Below are positions 1 through 9,267 of a stretch of DNA of 64,000 nt, in pieces. A model generated the notes under the pieces. The model saw only the letters and a program-made list of their open reading frames with translations. It searched no databases and was not told the origin of the DNA. The DNA comes from Streptomyces sp. L2. GTDB taxonomy: Bacteria > Actinomycetota > Actinomycetes > Streptomycetales > Streptomycetaceae. A program made the translations under genes and the position numbers. The stretch's first letter is position 1; the number at the start of each line of letters is the position of its first letter. The stretch spans positions 6,944,001 through 7,008,000 of the forward strand of contig NZ_QBDT01000001.1 of the NCBI RefSeq assembly GCF_004124325.1, in the 5' to 3' direction.

Positions 1-234
1 CCGGGCAACGACTGGCGGTGCGTCGTCTCCTGGCACCTGCCCGGCGTCGACGCCACCGGACAGGCCGTCTACCAGCTGGACGTCACCGCGGACGGCCGGT
101 TCGTCGCCGACGGCGACGGACCGAAAGAGGTCAACGGCTACTTCCCGGTGCACACCCCGGCCGGGGACGCGCCCAACCCGCTCTGGCAGTTCGACGGCAC
201 CGTCGATCTGCTCTCCACCATCTCGAAGGGATGA
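1..234 (+). CDS. 3' end of an unrecognised gene (truncated by window edge)
   Basis: Frame 1 is open from the first base to a TGA at 232-234, giving 77 C-terminal residues that include DWRCVVSW and end in DLLSTISKG. The next gene begins 4 bp later, so the two are probably co-transcribed. The residues are hydrophilic, with a beta-rich look (YQLDVTADGRF, GDAPNPLWQFDG). I do not recognise the family. The neighbouring secreted phosphoesterase suggests an exported protein, but that is only inference. Confidence 0.7.
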   Translation, partial: PGNDWRCVVSWHLPGVDATGQAVYQLDVTADGRFVADGDGPKEVNGYFPVHTPAGDAPNPLWQFDGTVDLLSTISKG

Positions 235-238
235 GTCC

Positions 239-2997
239 ATGCAGGTGACACGCCGTCGCAGGCGGGCCGAACAGGCGCGGTCCGGCTTTCCCGGAAGACG
301 CGTCGGCCGCCGCCGTACACCCCTCCTGACGGCAGGGGTGACGGCGCCCGCCCTGACAGCCGCCGGCACGGCCTTCGCCCAGACCCACCGGTTCGGCACC
401 GACCAGGTCGGCCAGGTCACCGCGCGGGGCCGGGTCGTCTCCAGCGACCAGTACATCGCCCCGTACGGGGAACGCCTGGTCATCGACGAGGGCAAGATCA
501 TGTCGTCCGAGGTCAGTCCGGACGGCACCCACCTCGCGGCCTCGGTCACCGACGGCGGGGCCGCGCTGGCCATCGTGAACCTGAAGACCTGGAAGACCCA
601 GCAGCTCGTCGGCGCCTCCGCGTCGGCGGACCTGCGCATCGCGAGCAACTCCGTGGGCCAGGAAGGCCCCGTCTACTCGCCCGACGGCACGCAACTGTGG
701 CTCGGCCAGACCGACGGCTACACCCGGTTCACCGTGCGTCCCGACGGCAGCCTCGCCGACCCGGTGTCCGTGCCCGTTCCGGCTCAGGGCGCCCGGCACG
801 CGCTCGTCGGCCAGGCGGTGTTCTCGTCCGACGGATCCACCGTCTACTCCGCCGTCAACGGCCAGAAGCGGTCGTCGCGCTCGACGCGGCGACCGGCGCG
901 ATCGAGCGGAGCTGGGCCGTGGGCAACGCCCCCCGCGACCTGGTCAAGGCCGGCGGCAAGCTCTACGTCGGCAACGAGGGCGGCCGCCCGGCGAAGCCCG
1001 GTGACACCACGCTCAACTCCTGCGGCCCCCAGGTGCCGGCCGACCCGAAGACGGGCGCCACCACCACCGGCACGGTCGGCGTCATCGACCTGGCGAACCC
1101 GGACGCCGCCGTCACCGGCATCGACGTAGGCCTGCACCCGACCGCGCTGTACGCGAGCAAGGGCGCGGTGTTCGTCACCGACACGGCCGGCAACGACGTG
1201 TCGGTCATCGACACCGCCCGCGACAAGGTCGTACAGACCATAGCCACCCAGCCCTGGCCGGAGGCCTCCGTCGGCTACGAGCCGGACGCGGTGACGCTCA
1301 CCGGCGACGGCCACCTGCTCGTCACGCTCGGGCGCGCCGACGCGGTCGCCGTCTACCGGTACACCACGGCCCAGGAGCCGGTCAGCTACGTCGGCCTGCT
1401 CCCCACGGACTACTTCCCCGCCGAGATCGCCACCGTCGGCGACCAGGTCGTCGTCTCCAACACCCGCGGCATGGACGCCCGCCGGGCCGGCCACGAGGCC
1501 GGGCACGGCACCCACGACACGACGTCGAGCGTGCAGCGGTTCACGCTGCCCGACGACAGCGTCATCCGGTCGCAGACGGCCAAGGTCTTCCGGCAGAACG
1601 GCTGGAGCCACGGTGCCGTCACCACGAGCAAGGGCGGACACCCCGCGAAACCGGTGCCGGTGCCCGTGCGGCTCGGCGACCCCTCGACGATCAGACACGT
1701 CTTCCTGATCGTCAAGGAGAACCGCACCTACGACCAGCTCTTCGGTGACATACCGGAGGGCGAGGGCGACCCCTCGCTGGCCGAGTTCGGCGAGAACGTG
1801 ACCCCCAACCAGCACGCGCTGACCCGTCAGTTCGGCCTGTACGACAACACCTACGACATCGGCACCAACTCCGCCGAGGGCCACAACTGGCTGATGCAGG
1901 CCGACGACCCGGAGTACACCGAGTCCTCGGCCGGCGAGTACGCGCGCAGTTACGACACCGAGGACGACGCCCTCGGCCACCAGCGGACCGGTTTCCTGTG
2001 GACCGGGGCGCAGGCCGCCGGCCAGTCCGTGCGCGACTTCGGCGAGTTCCAGCAGTTCCTTGCCAAGCCGTCGGGCGCGAGCTGGCAGAACCTGTACTGC
2101 GACGCGAAGACCATGGCGGCCACCGGGCAGGACACCGCCTACCCGCTGAACTCGTCCTCGCCCATCCCGTCGCTCGACTCCGTGTCGGTGCACGGGTTCC
2201 CGAAGTTCGACACGAGCGTCCCGGACATCTACCGGGAGCAGGTCTGGAAGCGGGACTTCGAGAAGAACGGGCCGGCGAACCTCAACATGTTCTGGCTCTC
2301 CAGCGACCACACCGGCGGCCCGGCGAGCGCCCCCGCCCAGGTCGCCGACAACGACCTCGCCACCGGCAGGATCGTCGACGAGATCTCCCACAGCAGGTAC
2401 TGGAAGGACTCCGCGGTCTTCGTCGTCGAGGACGACTCCCAGGCCGGCCTCGACCACGTCGACGGCCACCGCGCCCCGATCCAGATCATCAGCCCCTGGG
2501 CCCGGCACGGCAGCGTCGACAGCCTCTACTACTCGCAGATCACGATGATCCGGACCATCGAGCAGATCCTGGGGATTCACCCGATGAACCAGAAGGACAG
2601 CGCGGCCACCCCCATGCGCGCGGCCTTCACCCGCCACCCGGACCCGAGGCCGTTCACGGCGCTGCCCAACCGGATCCCGCTGACCGCCGGCCTGAAGACC
2701 CCGCCCGCCTGTGGCGTGGACACCCCCGCACCGCAGAACCCGGCCGCGGCCGCGGTGCCCGCCGCGAAGGTACCGGCGGCCGAGCGGGCGCTCGCGGCCA
2801 CGTGGCAGACGTGGAAGTCGCGCCAGCGGCTCACCGGCCCGCACGCCGTGCCCGACTACGCCAACCCCGCGCAGATGAACCACTTCACCTGGTACGAGAC
2901 GCACAACTGGACCGAGCCGTACCCCGGCGAGCGCAGGATCTTCGCGCCGAAGGACGTACCGGGCGCCTACCTCCCGTCGTCGGAGTCCGACGGCTGA
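239..2997 (+). CDS. Secreted beta-propeller/phosphoesterase (PF04185-type), interrupted by a -1 frameshift
   Basis: ATG at 239 opens an arginine-rich, Tat-like leader (twin arginines, then an Ala/Thr-rich stretch ending AFAQ). A YVTN-type propeller follows (SPDGTHLAASV, SPDGTQLWLG, VSVIDTARDKVV). The C-terminal half is a phosphoesterase domain of the phospholipase C/acid phosphatase superfamily, with HVFLIVKENRTYDQLFGD, the EGHNW segment, VFVVEDDSQAGLDHVDGHR and IQIISPWA. The reading frame changes at 870-871. Frame 2 ends in AVNGQKR and frame 1 continues VVALDAATGAIERSW. Adding one G to the CGG there restores about 919 residues. Expected role: hydrolysis of extracellular phosphate esters. It is either a real pseudogene or, more likely, a consensus error. 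Confidence 0.85.
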
Positions 2998-3003
2998 ACC
3001 GGT

Positions 3004-3056
3004 ACGACGCCCCGGGCCGGTGCCGGTGCTGTTCCCGGGACCGGCCGGGGCGTCGT
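3004..3056 (+). terminator. Long GC-rich hairpin after the phosphoesterase gene
   Basis: ACGACGCCCCGG at 3004 pairs with CCGGGGCGTCGT ending at 3056. The stem is about 17 bp with a single bulged G and a loop of roughly 18 nt. It begins 6 bp after the stop codon at 2997. There is no U-tract, as is usual in Streptomyces terminators. Confidence 0.75.
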
Positions 3057-3178
3057 CCGTCCGGTGAATCCACGGGGAACTCTTGGCATCCGTCCCGTTC
3101 GGGCGGGTGTTCGCCGATCGCGGCTGCGTAGCATGAGCGGTCGCAGCACGTGTTCCGCGTCGTCCGGGAGGCTCGAAC

Positions 3179-4381
3179 ATGCCCGTGTCCGTCCGCAGGC
3201 CACCGCCGGCGGCACGTCTGTGGACGGGGGGCGCGCTGCTCCTCGCCCTGGCCCTGCTGGGCACGGTGCTCGCGCTGACCGGCGGCGCGACGCACGGCGC
3301 GCGTGCCGACGGCGGCCCGACGCACACCACCGTCGAGGTGTCGCCGAGCCGGTGCGGCCGCGGCTGGACCCGCCCCGTGCCCGGCGTCCAGGTCTTCGAC
3401 CTGCGCAACACCTCCGACGCGGCCGCCGAGGTGTATTTGGAGGACCCGCGGAGCGAGGCCGTGTACGGCGAGGTGGAGGGCGTCGGCCCAGGTACGACAC
3501 GGGAGTTGACCGTGCGCATCGGAAAGGGGTCGTACGCGTTCAAGTGCGTGCCCGACGACGCCGACGCCGTCACCGGGCCCACGGTCCACGTCACCGCCGG
3601 CACGATCGGTCCGAGCGCGGCCCCGGTCACCGAGCACGATCTGATCCCGCCGGCGATCGGCTACCAGAAGTGGGTCGGCCACGGTCTCGACGAAGTGGTC
3701 CGGCTGACCCGGAGCCTGCGCGCCGCGATCGACCGCGGGGACCTGGCGGCGGCCCGCACGGCATGGCTGCCGGCCCACCTGGAGTACGAGCGGCTCGGGG
3801 CCGCCTACGACGCCTTCGGTGCCGCTGACGCACGGATCAACGGCACGGACGCCGGACTGCCCGACGGCGTCCACGACAAGGACTTCACCGGCTTCCACCG
3901 CGTCGAGTACGGCCTGTGGCACGGCCAGTCCGCGCACGCGCTGCGAGCGCCGGCGGCCGCCCTGCTCACCGCGGTCACCGCGCTGCGCGACGACTGGGCC
4001 GAGACCCGCATGGACCCGGCCCAGCTCGGGCTGCGGGCCCACGAGATCCTGGAGAACACCGTTCAGTCCGAGCTGACCGGCCGCACCGACTTCGGCAGCG
4101 GCAGCAACCTCGCCACCGCCCGCGCCAACCTCGACGGAACCCGCGAGGTCCTGTCCCGGCTGCGCCCCCTGCTCACCACCCGGTACGCCGGTCTGCCCGG
4201 CCTCGTCCGCCGGCTGGACCGCGCGCGGCACACCCTGGACGCCTTCCACCACGACGGTGAGTGGACCCCGCTGGACCGCCTGGGCCGCGACGACCGCGAG
4301 AAGGTGAACGCGGTCCTCGGCGACCTGGTGGAACGTCTGGCCTCGGTGGCCACCCTGTGCGATCCGCGGAGGACGGTATGA
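3179..4381 (+). CDS. efeO: EfeO, iron uptake periplasmic component (cupredoxin + imelysin/M75)
   Basis: This 400-residue protein is the extracytoplasmic component of the EfeUOB ferrous/ferric iron uptake system. After a hydrophobic signal anchor (residues 16-36) comes an EfeO cupredoxin domain (about 48-140) with Cys59, the EVYLEDPRSEAVYGEVEG block and Cys123. The imelysin (M75) domain runs from about 150 to 400. Its HxxE motif is visible as H240-R-V-E243 in GFHRVEYGLW. GGGAGG-like GGGAGG at 3166-3171, seven bases before the ATG, supports the start. The stop overlaps efeB by ATGA, implying translational coupling. No EfeU permease is adjacent, so the permease is elsewhere or replaced. No iron-box is visible upstream. 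Confidence 0.93.
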   Translation: MPVSVRRPPPAARLWTGGALLLALALLGTVLALTGGATHGARADGGPTHTTVEVSPSRCGRGWTRPVPGVQVFDLRNTSDAAAEVYLEDPRSEAVYGEVEGVGPGTTRELTVRIGKGSYAFKCVPDDADAVTGPTVHVTAGTIGPSAAPVTEHDLIPPAIGYQKWVGHGLDEVVRLTRSLRAAIDRGDLAAARTAWLPAHLEYERLGAAYDAFGAADARINGTDAGLPDGVHDKDFTGFHRVEYGLWHGQSAHALRAPAAALLTAVTALRDDWAETRMDPAQLGLRAHEILENTVQSELTGRTDFGSGSNLATARANLDGTREVLSRLRPLLTTRYAGLPGLVRRLDRARHTLDAFHHDGEWTPLDRLGRDDREKVNAVLGDLVERLASVATLCDPRRTV

Positions 4382-6030
4382 ACGGGCGGGCCGGGAACGC
4401 AGAGGGCACGCCCTCGGCGGGCGCGGGCGCGGGCCGGGGAGGGGTGTCCGGGCGTGACGGCGTGCTCCCGGCGGGCGTGGGCCGGGGAGGGGTGTCCGGG
4501 CGTGACGGCGTGCTCCCGGCGGGCGTGGGCCGGGGAGGGGTGTCCGGGCGTGACGGCGTGCTCCCGGCGGGCGCGGGCCGGGGAGGGGTGTCCGGGCGTG
4601 ACGGCGCGCTCTCGGCGGGCGCGGGCCGGGGAGGGGTGTCCGGGCGGGACGGCGCGCTCCCGGCGAGCACGGGCCGGCGTGGGGTGTCCGGGCGGGACGG
4701 CGACACGGACGCCGTGCTCGCGGCCGGTGCGGGCCGGGAGATGCGGGCCGGTGGCGCCGGCGACGCGGACGGCGTGCTTCCGGCCGGTGCGGGCCGGGGA
4801 GCCCGGGCCGGTGGCGTGGGCCGGCGCGGCTTCCTGCGCGGAGCGGCCCTCGCGGGCGCGGGGCTGGCCACGGGCGGCGCGGCCGCGCCGGGCAGCGCAC
4901 CCGTCGCCGTTGCCGGTTCGGGTGCCGGACCAGTGGCGCCCTTCCACGGAGCGCACCAGCGGTCGGCCATCGCCGCCCCCCGCCGGGCCACCGCCTTCGT
5001 CGCGTTCGACGTGACCGCCGTGAACCGCGCCGAGCTGACCGACGTCCTGCGCACGCTGACCGAGCGGGCCCGCTTCCTGACCTCGGGCGGCACCCCTTCC
5101 CCGGAGGGCATCACGGCCCCGCCGCCGGACTCCGGGATCCTGGGCGGCAGTCTCCCGTCCGGCGCGCTGGCGGTGACCGTCGGCGTCGGCGCCGCCCTCT
5201 TCGACGACCGCTTCGGCCTGACGGCCCGACGCCCGCGCCGGCTGACCACCATGCCGTCCTTCCCGGACGACGACCTGAACCCCGACTGGTGCCACGGCGA
5301 CCTCGCCGTACAATTGCACGCCGACGACCCGGACACCGTGCTGCACGCCCTGCGCGACATCGCCCGGCACACCCGGGGCGCTCTCCAGGTCCGCTGGCGC
5401 CTCGACGGCTTCAGCAGCCCGCCCCGCCCGTCCGGCACCCCGCGCAACCTCATGGGGTTCAAGGACGGCACCGCCAACCCCGACGCCGGAGACGGCCGCG
5501 CGATGGACCGGCTGGTGTGGGTCGGCAAGGGCGCGGGCGAGCCCGGCTGGGCGGTCGGCGGCAGCTACCAGGCCGTACGGCTGATCCGGATGCTCGTCGA
5601 GTTCTGGGACCGTGTCTCCCTCGGCGAGCAGGAGCGGATGTTCGGCCGGTCCCGGGAGTCCGGCGCGCCCCTGGACGGTGACGCCGAGCACGACACCCCG
5701 CACTACGCCGACGACCCCAAGGGCGACGTCATTCCGCTCGACAGCCACATCCGGCTCGCCAACCCGCGCACGCCCGGGACGGCGGACCAGCGCCTCCTGC
5801 GCCGGGCCTACAACTACGACCGGGGCATGGACAGCAACGGCAACCTCGACATGGGCCTGCTGTTCTGCTGCTACCAGCAGGACCTGGCCCGGCAGTTCGA
5901 GACCGTGCAGAAGCGCCTCGCGGGCGAGCCGCTGACCGACTACATCACGCCGTTCGGCGGCGGCTACTTCTTCACCCTGCCCGGGGTACGCGACCACGCG
6001 GACTGGTACGGGCGAACGCTGATCACTTAG
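4378..6030 (+). CDS. efeB: EfeB, Tat-exported Dyp-type haem peroxidase with repetitive N-terminal extension
   Basis: A deferrochelatase/Dyp-type peroxidase, the partner of EfeO. The Dyp core shows the GXXDG motif as GFKDGTANP near residue 360, the FDDRFGL block and the YNYDRGMD and FGGGYFFTLPG C-terminal blocks. A Tat motif GRRGFLRGAAL sits near residues 147-157, far from the first ATG. Between them lie five exact-length 48-bp repeats (16 residues, GRGGVSGRDGVLPAGV) plus degenerate copies. ATG 4378 overlaps the efeO stop (ATGA) and has GGAGG 7-11 bases upstream. An in-frame GTG at 4816 would give a normal-length protein of about 404 residues starting at the Tat motif. The repeats and their indels all keep frame, which favours 4378, but the start is not settled. 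Confidence 0.9.
   Translation: MNGRAGNAEGTPSAGAGAGRGGVSGRDGVLPAGVGRGGVSGRDGVLPAGVGRGGVSGRDGVLPAGAGRGGVSGRDGALSAGAGRGGVSGRDGALPASTGRRGVSGRDGDTDAVLAAGAGREMRAGGAGDADGVLPAGAGRGARAGGVGRRGFLRGAALAGAGLATGGAAAPGSAPVAVAGSGAGPVAPFHGAHQRSAIAAPRRATAFVAFDVTAVNRAELTDVLRTLTERARFLTSGGTPSPEGITAPPPDSGILGGSLPSGALAVTVGVGAALFDDRFGLTARRPRRLTTMPSFPDDDLNPDWCHGDLAVQLHADDPDTVLHALRDIARHTRGALQVRWRLDGFSSPPRPSGTPRNLMGFKDGTANPDAGDGRAMDRLVWVGKGAGEPGWAVGGSYQAVRLIRMLVEFWDRVSLGEQERMFGRSRESGAPLDGDAEHDTPHYADDPKGDVIPLDSHIRLANPRTPGTADQRLLRRAYNYDRGMDSNGNLDMGLLFCCYQQDLARQFETVQKRLAGEPLTDYITPFGGGYFFTLPGVRDHADWYGRTLIT
4432..4671 (+). repeat. 48-bp tandem repeat, five in-phase copies, inside efeB N-terminus
   Basis: Five consecutive 48-bp units each encode GRGGVSGRDG followed by VLPAGV, VLPAGA, ALSAGA or ALPAST. 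A sixth and a seventh, 60 bp each and degenerate, continue to about 4790. All length changes are multiples of three. Confidence 0.9.
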
Positions 6031-6061
6031 CAGACTCCCAGCGATCAATTTCGGCCGAATG

Positions 6062-6250
6062 GGTCAATGGACGGTCAAGAATTGGCCTGGCTTCCCTGAC
6101 CCGGTGTTCACTCGCGGGCCATCATGGCTCAGCCGGTACGCCGTATCACCGGTTGAAGATCCCAGACCGTACGACGCAGTGACGTTCATGCAGTGGCATT
6201 CATGCAATGACGTTCATGCAGTGATGTTCATGTGGTGACGTTCATGTCCG
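6062..6250 (+). promoter_or_regulatory. PHO-like direct repeats upstream of the phospholipase gene
   Basis: Three sets of elements occur in the 234-bp gap. First, GGTCAATGGAC and GGTCAAGAATT lie at 6062-6083 in exact 11-bp register. Second, GTTCACTCGCG lies at 6106-6116. Third, five 14-bp units run from 6181 to 6250, each with the core TTCATG (first unit GACGTTCATGCAGT). PhoP boxes in Streptomyces are 11-bp direct repeats of the type G(G/T)TCAYYY, so the first two fit. The 14-bp spacing of the array does not fit the canonical box. The array ends in the ribosome binding region (GGAGG at 6250-6254). Confidence 0.55.
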
Positions 6251-6264
6251 GAGGGTGAATCAGC

Positions 6265-8118
6265 ATGGCCAGCAGGGGAAGACGAGCAGTGCTACGGAGC
6301 CTGGGGGCGCTCACCGGCGCCGCCGCGCTCACCGTTCTCGGCGGGGCCGCGCCCACCTGGGCCGCCGCGCCCACGGGGCACCACGGGCACCACGGACCCG
6401 CGCGGACGGCCACGCCGATCAAACACGTGGTCGTCCTCTTCGACGAGAACATCTCCTTCGACCACTACTTCGCCACCTACCCCAAGGCGGCCAACACCGA
6501 CGGGACGCCGTTCACGGCGTCGAAGAGGACACCGAAGCACATCGACACCCTGGCCAACGCCGGACTGCTGAAGAAGAACCCCAACCAGTACCCGCCCAAG
6601 CGGCTCGGCCCGGCGCAGGCCATGACGTGCGACCAGAACCACTCCTACGGGCCCGAGCAGTACGCCTACAACGGCGGTAAGGCCGACCGGTTCGTACAGA
6701 ACACCGAGGTCGACAAGTGCAGTGGCGGCCTGTTCGGCGAACCCGGACTGGCCATGGACTACTACGACGGCAACACCGTCACCGCGCTGTGGAACTACGC
6801 CCAGAACTACGCCCTCAGCGACCGTTCCTACAGCTCCAACTACGGCCCCTCCACCCCCGGCGCCATCAACGTGGTCTCGGGCCAGACCCACGGCGTGATC
6901 TCCACGGACCCGGCGTCCGGTACCGAGAACCCCAAGCAGACCTCCACGCCCGACCCGTACGCCGTCAAGTCCCCGGACGCCCACGGCGTCGGCACGATGA
7001 TCAACGACCCGGACCCGGCCTACGACGACTGCGCCGGCAAGAACCACACGAGCGGTGACGCGCTCGCGGCCATGCGGGGCAGGAACATCGGCGACGTCCT
7101 CAACGCCAAGGGCGTGAGCTGGGGCTGGTTCCAGGGCGGCTTCCGCCCCTCCACCCCCTGGGACGGCAAGCAGAGCCACTACGCGAAGTGCGACACCACG
7201 CACGCCAACGTCGGCGGCGCCCCGGTCGTCGACTACAGCCCGCACCACGACCCGTTCCAGTACTACAGGTCGACGGCCAACCCGCACCACCTGCCGCCGC
7301 AGAGCGTCGACGAGATCGGCCACGCCGGACAGGCCAACCACAACTACGACCTCACCGACCTCCACGCCGCGCTGAAGGCGGGCAAGCTGCCGGCCGTCAG
7401 CTTCGTCAAGGCGCCCTCGTACCAGGACGGCCACGCCGGCTACTCCGACCCGATCGACGAACAGCACTTCCTCGTCGACCAGATCAACGCCGTCCAGTCC
7501 TCCCCGCAGTGGAAGTCCACCGCCGTCGTCATCGCCTACGACGACTCCGACGGCTGGTACGACCACGCCTACGTCGCCCCGCGCAACGGCTCGACGGACA
7601 CCACCCCCGGCTCCAACGGCAAGGCCACCGACAGCCCCGCCTGCCAGGCCGGTCCCGCCGCCGCGGGCGGATACCAGGACCGCTGCGGCCCCGGCACCCG
7701 CCAGCCGCTGCTCGTGGTCTCGCCGTACAGCAGGGTCAACAAGGTGTCGCACACCCTGACCGACCAGGCGTCGATCATCCGGTTCATCGAGAACAACTGG
7801 CACACCGCGCGGATCGGCGACCACTCCTTCGACGCCACGGCGGGCTCGCTGGCCGGCATGTTCGACTTCCGTCACCCCAACGGCAAGCAGGTGCTCCTCA
7901 ACCAGGACGGCTCGGTCAGGTCGGTCGGCCCGATCCGCCCCGTGGCACCGGTCGCCGCCCGCATCGACCCGGGCCCGGCGATGCAGACCGCCGCGGCGGT
8001 CTCGGACGCCTCCCCGTTCCCCGCGGTACCCGTGGGCATCGCCGCGGGCGCCCTCGTGGCAGCGGGCGCCACAGGAACGTTCCTCACTCTCCGCCGCCGG
8101 CAGCGCGACACGGCCTGA
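6265..8118 (+). CDS. Secreted phospholipase C/phosphoesterase family enzyme
   Basis: This 617-residue protein of the phosphoesterase (PF04185) family includes non-specific phospholipases C and acid phosphatases. It has a twin-arginine leader (GRRAVLRSLG, then an Ala-rich stretch ending TWAAA). The catalytic-domain start is KHVVVLFDENISFDHYFATY. Later motifs are FVKAPSYQDGHAGYSDP, VVIAYDDSDGWYDH and LVVSPYSRVNKVSHTLTDQ. A C-terminal hydrophobic stretch (GIAAGALVAAGATGTFL) followed by RRRQR suggests a membrane anchor or a sorting-like tail. The start is supported by GGAGG at 6250-6254. PHO-like repeats upstream suggest induction by phosphate starvation. Its 3' end overlaps the convergent lgt gene by 35 bp. 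Confidence 0.9.
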   Translation: MASRGRRAVLRSLGALTGAAALTVLGGAAPTWAAAPTGHHGHHGPARTATPIKHVVVLFDENISFDHYFATYPKAANTDGTPFTASKRTPKHIDTLANAGLLKKNPNQYPPKRLGPAQAMTCDQNHSYGPEQYAYNGGKADRFVQNTEVDKCSGGLFGEPGLAMDYYDGNTVTALWNYAQNYALSDRSYSSNYGPSTPGAINVVSGQTHGVISTDPASGTENPKQTSTPDPYAVKSPDAHGVGTMINDPDPAYDDCAGKNHTSGDALAAMRGRNIGDVLNAKGVSWGWFQGGFRPSTPWDGKQSHYAKCDTTHANVGGAPVVDYSPHHDPFQYYRSTANPHHLPPQSVDEIGHAGQANHNYDLTDLHAALKAGKLPAVSFVKAPSYQDGHAGYSDPIDEQHFLVDQINAVQSSPQWKSTAVVIAYDDSDGWYDHAYVAPRNGSTDTTPGSNGKATDSPACQAGPAAAGGYQDRCGPGTRQPLLVVSPYSRVNKVSHTLTDQASIIRFIENNWHTARIGDHSFDATAGSLAGMFDFRHPNGKQVLLNQDGSVRSVGPIRPVAPVAARIDPGPAMQTAAAVSDASPFPAVPVGIAAGALVAAGATGTFLTLRRRQRDTA

Positions 8119-8977
8119 CGGCCGCCGCCGCGTCACCGTCATCGTCGTCCGCGTCCGGCCGGGGCACGTCGCCCTCCGGGCGCGGACGGCGGGTGGCGAC
8201 CAGATACACGAGGGCGCCCGTGAACAGCGCCAGGGACACGTAGTCGTTCAGCCGCAGGCCCAGGAAATGATTGGCGTGGTCGATCCGCAGGGCCTCGATC
8301 CACGCCCGCCCGGTGGTGTACGCGAGGACGTAACACGCGAACAGCCGCCCACGCCGCAGCCGCTGGTGGTGCCGGGCGTCGAGCCAGAGCAGCAGCGCCA
8401 CGACACCGAGATCCCACAGGCACTCGTACAGGAAGGTGGGGTGGTACAGGGCGACGGTGGGGGAGTCGGCCGGGCGGTGCGCCGGGTCGATGTACAGCGC
8501 CCACGGCAGATGCGTGGGCCGGCCGTACAGCTCCTGGTTGAAGTAGTTGCCCCACCGGCCGATCGCCTGCGCCAGCACCAGGCCGGGAGCGACCGCGTCG
8601 GCGAAGTCGGCCAGCCGGATGCCGCGCCGGCGGCAGCCCAGCCAGGCGCCCACCGCGCCCAGAGCGACGGCACCCGGGATGCCCAGACCGCCGTCCCAGA
8701 TGTACAGCGCGTGCAACGGCTGCTTCCCGGCCGAGAAGTACAGCTCAGGGTCCGTGATCACGTGGTACAGCCGCCCACCGAGGATCCCGAACGGCACCGC
8801 CCAGACCGCGACGTCGGCCACGTCGTCCTTCCGGCCGCCCCGCGCCTCCCACCGCCGACCGGTGAGCCACACGGCGGCGAAGATGCCGGCCAGGATGCAC
8901 AGCGCGTACGCGCGAACCGGCACCGGCCCGAGGTGCCACACCCCCTGCGACGGGCTGGGCAGGTACGCCAGGATCAT
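8084..8977 (-). CDS. lgt: Prolipoprotein diacylglyceryl transferase (probably a second copy)
   Basis: The protein has 297 residues from the ATG at 8977. It starts MILAYLPSPSQGVWHLGPVP, the typical Lgt N-terminus, so the 28 additional codons open upstream are not used. Lgt transfers diacylglycerol from phosphatidylglycerol to the lipobox cysteine of prolipoproteins at the inner membrane. The Lgt signature IGRWGNYFNQELYGRP is intact, and about seven membrane segments are seen. The C-terminal tail is acidic (DADDDDGD). The main Streptomyces lgt normally lies next to trp genes. The different context here suggests the second copy some species carry. No strong ribosome binding site is visible. Confidence 0.93.
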   Translation of the reverse strand: MILAYLPSPSQGVWHLGPVPVRAYALCILAGIFAAVWLTGRRWEARGGRKDDVADVAVWAVPFGILGGRLYHVITDPELYFSAGKQPLHALYIWDGGLGIPGAVALGAVGAWLGCRRRGIRLADFADAVAPGLVLAQAIGRWGNYFNQELYGRPTHLPWALYIDPAHRPADSPTVALYHPTFLYECLWDLGVVALLLWLDARHHQRLRRGRLFACYVLAYTTGRAWIEALRIDHANHFLGLRLNDYVSLALFTGALVYLVATRRPRPEGDVPRPDADDDDGDAAAAVRPCRAAGGGE

Positions 8978-9267
8978 CGACAAGACCGTTCTGCGCGCGC
9001 GAGACCGGCCCGGGGCCGGAGGAGACCCACACGACAATACAGACCCCGAAAGAACGCCCACCGGACCGCCCGCCCCCGCTCAGACACCTCCCACGGCCGC
9101 CGCTCCTCTGCCCCGCGCTGGGAACCAACCTGAAAGGGTGCCCCGCATGGCCGAGAGGCCTGTTCGCCTGCACCGCATCGAGCCCCGCGGTGAGTATGCG
9201 TGTGACTCCTCCGGCCTGCTGACACACCCAGGTGGGCTTGCCCTGTGGAGGTGATTCCTCCTGACTC
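8978..9267. other. Upstream region of lgt, no supported gene
   Basis: About 290 bp between the lgt start and the broken small gene. A 35-codon ATG frame exists at 9147-9254 on the + strand (MAERPVRLHRIEPRGE start, preceded by GAAAGGGTG), but nothing else supports it. I see no clear promoter. Confidence 0.3.

Noticed and set aside
9147..9254. 35-codon ATG frame on + strand
   Set aside because: The ribosome binding site is weak, no family is recognisable and the codon bias is not convincing.
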